Shown here: piece after piece, positions 6,940 to 10,244 of the stretch
How positions within the stretch are numbered: position 1 is the first letter of the stretch
Layout: the number at the start of each line of letters is the position of its first letter
Assembly (NCBI GenBank): GCA_019689955.1
Contig: JADGGM010000047.1
Location: forward strand, 1-10,244
DNA: 10,244 nt
Direction of reading: 5' to 3'
Source: Gemmatimonadaceae bacterium
Lineage (GTDB): Bacteria; Gemmatimonadota; Gemmatimonadetes; Gemmatimonadales; Gemmatimonadaceae
Position numbers and translations under genes: made by a program
Notes under the pieces: model-generated
Seen by the model: the letters and a program-made list of their open reading frames with translations, nothing else
The model's database searches: none
What the model was told of the DNA's origin: nothing

Positions 6940-8388
6940 TCATCGCGCCCCCGACGCGGCCGGCTGCCACACCGGCGCGCGCCCCGGCGCACCCGGCCCG
7001 CGCCCGTGCTGCGCCAGCATCGCCAACGTGGTCGCACGCCGCAGCCGCACGAGCTTGAGCAGCCCCGCCGCGAGCCCGAAGAGGAAGTACAGGTACGAGA
7101 AATACTCCGCGGACACGAAGAACCCCGCGACCACGTACCCCACGAACGAGCCGATCAAGAGCTGGGCGAGCGCCACCTCGCGCGCCGTCACCCAGGGACC
7201 GTAGGGGCCATCCAATCGAATGCGCGTGAGCGCGCGGATCGTCACCGCGAACATCGCGATGAAGACGATCGCCGCGGGGATCCCGAGCTCCGCCGCCGTC
7301 TCGAGGAAGGAGTTGTGCGCCACGGACCACTTGAACCCCTTCCCCTCCGCCAGGCGCTGGCGCCCCACCTCGGAGAGCGTCCCCTCGGCGATCGGATACG
7401 ACCGCACGCCGATCCCCAGGATCGGGTGCGACATCGCGTAGCCGACACCGCGTTTCCAGATCTCGCGCCGCCCCTGCTCCCCGGACCAGTTGTAGTCATC
7501 CTTGGGGTGCAGCATGGTGCTCATCATGGTCCAGTACTTGTCCGACGCGAGCAGGAGGAGTAGCGCCACCCCGCCCACGCCGGCGAAGAGCCGCACGCGG
7601 CTGGGGATCGCCCGGTAGCGGAGGAGCACGTAGAGGATCACCGCCACGAAGCCGAGGAACCCGCCGCGCGAGCCGCTCTTCACGACCGCGAGCGCGAAGA
7701 GCCACAGCCCGATGATCCCGAAGACTCGGCTCCGCGCGCGGTTCCCCTTCTTCAGGGCGTACACACCGAAGGGGATGGTGCACACCATGATGAGCGCGAA
7801 GTCGTTGGCGTCGTAGTAGACGAGATCGCCGAGGCGCCCATCGTAGCCCACGTGGAAGAAGAGGTTGACGATCGTCGCGTAGAAGATCGCCCCGTACAGG
7901 TTCACCTTCGCGTACCACTCGACATCGCGCGTGGTGCGGACGCTCGCCGCCACGAGCCCCATGAACACGAGGTTGGGGAGGAAGCCCTTGAACGTGAAGC
8001 TGAAGCTCGCGCCACGCCACAAGCTCCCGGGGATGCCGAGCACCATGAGCGCGAACAGCACGAGCGACAGCGTGACGACCGGGAGCCGGATCTGGCTCAG
8101 GCGGCGCCACGGGTGCCGGCTCGTCGCGAAGTACACGAGCGCGAGCCCGGCGAAGAGGATCGGGAGGTAGAACTTCGAGAGGATGGGGAAGGCATCCTGG
8201 AGGCGCCAGACGTAGGCGAACAGCATCAACCCCACCGCGCGCAGCAGGCGGTCGGGCTTGGGCTCTGTCGCCCCGGCCGGCACCGCGGCCCTCCCCCGGC
8301 GCCCCGCAGCGGGGATGGACGGGGGAGCCCCCGGGAGCACCTGGGGCGCGGCGGCGGCATATTGTGGCAACGTCGTGAAGCTCTCCAC
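6940..8388 (-). CDS. O-antigen ligase/polymerase family membrane protein (Wzy_C)
   Basis: This inner-membrane protein of about 482 residues has roughly 12 hydrophobic segments. The first is near residues 52-63, and a large periplasmic loop spans about 282-367. It carries Wzy_C-domain hallmarks: SGSRGG (238-243), GRREIWKRG (306-314), HPILGIGVRSY (321-331) and AHNSFLE (357-363), the His being the conserved loop residue of WaaL-like ligases. The family transfers or polymerises undecaprenyl-linked glycans on the periplasmic face; ligase and polymerase cannot be separated by eye. YYDANDFALIM (191-201) also recalls the exosortase-associated O-glycosylation ligases. I chose the GTG at 8388 because GGGAG lies 7 nt upstream. 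The frame also opens at a GTG at 8454 (504 residues) without a good ribosome-binding site. The first 50 residues are Ala/Pro-rich and probably cytoplasmic. It is the first gene of the minus-strand run. Confidence 0.88.
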   Translation of the reverse strand: MESFTTLPQYAAAAPQVLPGAPPSIPAAGRRGRAAVPAGATEPKPDRLLRAVGLMLFAYVWRLQDAFPILSKFYLPILFAGLALVYFATSRHPWRRLSQIRLPVVTLSLVLFALMVLGIPGSLWRGASFSFTFKGFLPNLVFMGLVAASVRTTRDVEWYAKVNLYGAIFYATIVNLFFHVGYDGRLGDLVYYDANDFALIMVCTIPFGVYALKKGNRARSRVFGIIGLWLFALAVVKSGSRGGFLGFVAVILYVLLRYRAIPSRVRLFAGVGGVALLLLLASDKYWTMMSTMLHPKDDYNWSGEQGRREIWKRGVGYAMSHPILGIGVRSYPIAEGTLSEVGRQRLAEGKGFKWSVAHNSFLETAAELGIPAAIVFIAMFAVTIRALTRIRLDGPYGPWVTAREVALAQLLIGSFVGYVVAGFFVSAEYFSYLYFLFGLAAGLLKLVRLRRATTLAMLAQHGRGPGAPGRAPVWQPAASGAR

Positions 8389-8395
8389 GAATGGG

Positions 8396-8400
8396 CTCCC
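8396..8400 (-). promoter_or_regulatory. Ribosome-binding site GGGAG favouring the 8388 ligase start
   Basis: On the minus strand, GGGAG is 7 nt before the GTG at 8386-8388. The more upstream GTG at 8452-8454 has an AGGG directly abutting it, too close to serve. Confidence 0.45.
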
Positions 8401-8559
8401 GAAGCTCTGGCACACGGGTCTCGCTGAGCGTGCCTTCCGCGATTTGAGTGCCACCCCTGCGGGGGGCGTAAGTCGCTCAAGATGACCGAACTGTCGCGCT
8501 CACGCCACACGAGGGTGCGGAGCCCAGGCAGCATGAGCCCGGCTCGCGGCGAGACTGCT

Positions 8560-8582
8560 CGCGGACGGTGCCATCGTCCGCG
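8560..8582. repeat. Inverted repeat, 8-bp arms, 7-nt loop
   Basis: CGCGGACG (8560-8567) and CGTCCGCG (8575-8582) are perfect reverse complements around GTGCCAT. No T-run follows on either side, so a simple intrinsic terminator is unlikely. The position in the middle of a divergent intergenic region would suit an operator or an RNA leader hairpin. Confidence 0.5.
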
Positions 8583-8661
8583 TCGGGGCGGGGTATAGCA
8601 GAGCTGCGGCGCGTTGGAGCGCCTTCTGCCGTGGCGCGCCGTGTGCGTTTACGGAGGCGGG

Positions 8662-8683
8662 GGTCCGACGATCAGGTCGGACC
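8662..8683. repeat. Inverted repeat, 8-bp arms, 6-nt loop, upstream of the GHL15-like gene
   Basis: GGTCCGAC (8662-8669) and GTCGGACC (8676-8683) are perfect reverse complements around GATCAG. The repeat ends 36 bp before the ATG at 8720. It could be an operator for a dimeric regulator or a 5' leader hairpin. The following 36 bases are C-rich and hold no ribosome-binding site. Confidence 0.5.
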
Positions 8684-8719
8684 GCCGGTCGCCGCACGTA
8701 CTCCCCTCACCACCACGTC

Positions 8720-10174
8720 ATGCTCGACACCCAACGTTCCGCTCGCCGGCCCGTCCGTCTCCCGCCGCCGTCCACGCGTGGCGCGCTCCTCTGCGCGGTG
8801 CTGGTGCTCGCCCCCCGATGCGTCGAGTCGAAGGCGAAGACCACGCTTCACACCGCGAAGGCGCTCGTCGCGTCGGCGCAGAGCGCGTTCGCCGAGCCAC
8901 GGAGCAGGCGCTTCGCGGCCCCGGCCGACACGTCGCCGAAGTCGGTGGAGGCGGCGCTGTGGACCGGCCATTCGGCCATCTCGCCGCACTTCCAGCATGC
9001 GACCTTCGCGTACACCGACTTCTACTACTCGTACTACTCGCGCGCCACGATGCCGCTCCTGGCGAAGCGGTACGACTACATCATGTCGGGCTCCGGGTCG
9101 CGGTGGCGCGCGCTCGACGCCACGATCTCGCACATCCCGTATCGGCTCCTGTGGACCGTCCCGCTCCCGGGACAGAAGTCGAACGAGTTCGCGACCATGG
9201 AAGCGTGGTACGCGGCGCACCCGCAGTTCGACATCGAGGACGCGTTCCTGCACGAGGTGGGGACGAGCCGCGATCCCGCGCACCGCATGACCACGGTGAT
9301 CTGGGGGACGAAGCGGTGGATGCTCAACCCGGCGGACTCCGGGCTTCGGCTGTACCACCGCGACGACCTGGGACGCATCCTCGAGTCGGGGGATGCCGGC
9401 GTGTTCTACGATGAGCTCGGGCGCGGTGTGATGGCGAAGGCGTTCCGCTCGCTGGAGCTCGACAGCCTCGCCTACCAGCGCGCGACGGTCGCCAAGCTCG
9501 CCGCCGAGCGGGAGGCGTACCCGCACGCGATCATCAAGGTGAACACGGCCGCGTACATGACGCCGTTCGACAGCGCGGTGATCGTGGCCGCGGGGGCGGC
9601 GCACCTGGAGACGCTGAACGACGCGCTGAGCGCGAACATCACGTACGCGTGGCGCTGGATCGACAATCTGTTCGCGGCGGGGGTGTGGTCGATCGAGTTC
9701 GTGTCGCTGCGCGCGTGGACGGACAAGCTCCCCGCGTCGCTGACTCCGGGGAACGAGGACACGCGGATCCACCGCGTGCGCATGGGCGACTACGCGAGCT
9801 ACCTCATGGTGCGTCCGTCGGCCCCGCGAAAGCTCCAGTGGAACCAGGACAACAGCTGGTCCGAGGATCCGGGCGCGCACTGGCTCAAGGCGTACGAGGC
9901 CAACCTCGGCGAACCGATGGCCGCGCGGTCGGTGCTGACGTCGGGGACGGACCCGTTGGGGCAGAAGTATACGGTGTGGCAGCGCCCGTACACGCGCGCG
10001 ACGGTGCTGTTGCGCACCGTGGTGGGGTGGGACAAGCCGAACTACGGCGACGAGTCCGCGATCACGGTGACCCTTCCGCGCCCGATGCGGCGGCTCACGA
10101 GCAGCGGCGCGCTCGCGTCGCCGTCGACGACGATCACCCTCCGCGCGGGGGAGGGGGCGATCCTCCTCCCGTGA
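8720..10174 (+). CDS. Probable exported glycoside hydrolase-like protein (GHL15-like)
   Basis: A 484-residue protein with a basic N-terminus and a short hydrophobic stretch (GALLCAVLVLAP, 21-32), so export by a signal peptide is likely though the h-region is short. C34 is not in a proper lipobox. The body resembles hypothetical glycoside hydrolase family 15: a TIM-barrel-like opening (RYDYIMSGSG near 118-126), WMLNPADSGLRLYHRDDLG (200-218) followed by DAGVFYDELG (225-234, with D231/E232 as candidate acidic catalytic residues), AAHLETL (293-299), and a C-terminal beta domain with VWQRPYTRATVLLRTVVGW (419-437) and a terminal GEGAILLP. That ending is common to glycosidases. The substrate is unknown; the polysaccharide of this locus is a natural guess. 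It is transcribed divergently from the ligase. No ribosome-binding site precedes the ATG, so leaderless or weak translation is possible. The family call is from memory of motifs, not a search. Confidence 0.6.
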   Translation: MLDTQRSARRPVRLPPPSTRGALLCAVLVLAPRCVESKAKTTLHTAKALVASAQSAFAEPRSRRFAAPADTSPKSVEAALWTGHSAISPHFQHATFAYTDFYYSYYSRATMPLLAKRYDYIMSGSGSRWRALDATISHIPYRLLWTVPLPGQKSNEFATMEAWYAAHPQFDIEDAFLHEVGTSRDPAHRMTTVIWGTKRWMLNPADSGLRLYHRDDLGRILESGDAGVFYDELGRGVMAKAFRSLELDSLAYQRATVAKLAAEREAYPHAIIKVNTAAYMTPFDSAVIVAAGAAHLETLNDALSANITYAWRWIDNLFAAGVWSIEFVSLRAWTDKLPASLTPGNEDTRIHRVRMGDYASYLMVRPSAPRKLQWNQDNSWSEDPGAHWLKAYEANLGEPMAARSVLTSGTDPLGQKYTVWQRPYTRATVLLRTVVGWDKPNYGDESAITVTLPRPMRRLTSSGALASPSTTITLRAGEGAILLP

Positions 10175-10180
10175 TGCGCA

Positions 10181-10244
10181 CGCGGGGCGGGGGGCCCCCC
10201 CGGGGGGGCCCCCCCCCCCCCGGCCCCCGGGGGCGCGGGGGGCG
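10181..10244. repeat. G/C-only homopolymer tract at the window end (probable artefact)
   Basis: These 64 bases contain no A or T and include runs of 6 G, 7 C, 7 G and 13 C. The tract begins shortly after the stop of the preceding gene. It can be drawn as a palindrome but has no T-run, so it does not fit a normal terminator. Low-quality consensus at a contig end is the simplest reading. Confidence 0.7.

Larger units (their letters stand above)
8389..8719. other. Divergent intergenic region (promoters expected, none assigned)
   Basis: About 330 bp separates the two divergent gene starts (265 bp if the ligase starts at 8454), the only long non-coding stretch here. Promoters for both directions should lie inside. 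I found no convincing -35/-10 pair or sigma-54 site; TATAGC near 8594 is the only AT-rich hexamer of note and has no TTGACA-like partner. The stretch holds two perfect 8-bp inverted repeats (8560-8582 and 8662-8683) and a small GC-rich hairpin (8450-8467). Reading frames across it on either strand resemble no protein I recognise. Confidence 0.5.

Noticed and set aside
8226..8534. A 102-residue minus-strand frame covering the start of the ligase gene
   Set aside because: It is out of frame with the ligase, has no motif, and is Arg/Pro-rich as expected for a shadow frame.
8800..8824. A lipoprotein signal for the GHL15-like protein
   Set aside because: The candidate cysteine at residue 34 is preceded by Ala-Pro-Arg, which breaks the lipobox pattern of a small residue just before the Cys.
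10189..10221. An intrinsic terminator after the GHL15-like gene
   Set aside because: The G/C runs can fold, but no T-run follows and the tract looks like a sequence-quality artefact.

Overview
The window is a very GC-rich (roughly 70%), tightly packed stretch of a bacterial cell-surface or exopolysaccharide biosynthesis locus. A flippase tail, three glycosyltransferases, an O-antigen ligase/polymerase-type membrane protein and a polysaccharide deacetylase point to a Gram-negative-type surface glycan pathway. The composition and gene style would suit Gemmatimonadota, Myxococcota or a similar high-GC group, but nothing here fixes the taxon. The final 64 bases contain only G and C in long homopolymer runs. 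This looks like a degraded contig end rather than biology.

Layout. On the + strand at the left edge, the last codons of a probable Wzx/MATE-like polysaccharide flippase (1-143) run into two glycosyltransferases (140-1372 and 1369-2850), each joined by a 4-base stop/start overlap. Converging on them is a five-gene minus-strand run, in transcription order: O-antigen ligase-like protein (start near 8388 or 8454, ends 6940), NodB-type polysaccharide deacetylase (6899-5958), ATP-grasp ligase of the COG3919 type (5958-4765), GT4 glycosyltransferase (4783-3593) and a PHP-domain metal-dependent hydrolase (3596-2802). The last four are joined by start/stop overlaps, and the PHP gene overlaps the tail of the convergent glycosyltransferase by 49 bp. 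Divergent from the ligase, across about 330 bp carrying two perfect 8-bp hairpins, is a + strand gene (8720-10174) for a probably exported protein resembling hypothetical glycoside hydrolase family GHL15.

How the genes may work together (inference). The glycosyltransferases build a repeat unit on a lipid carrier, the flippase moves it across the inner membrane, and the ligase-like protein polymerises it or transfers it to an acceptor. The deacetylase and ATP-grasp ligase are candidates for modifying the glycan or precursor (deacetylation, then amide formation between an amine and a carboxylate). The PHP protein is a candidate phosphoesterase acting on a precursor or regulating the pathway. 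The divergent GHL15-like protein could trim or release the finished polymer. The initiating phosphoglycosyltransferase, outer-membrane export proteins and sugar-nucleotide synthesis genes are not in the window. I see no tRNA, rRNA, CRISPR array, transposase or phage gene.
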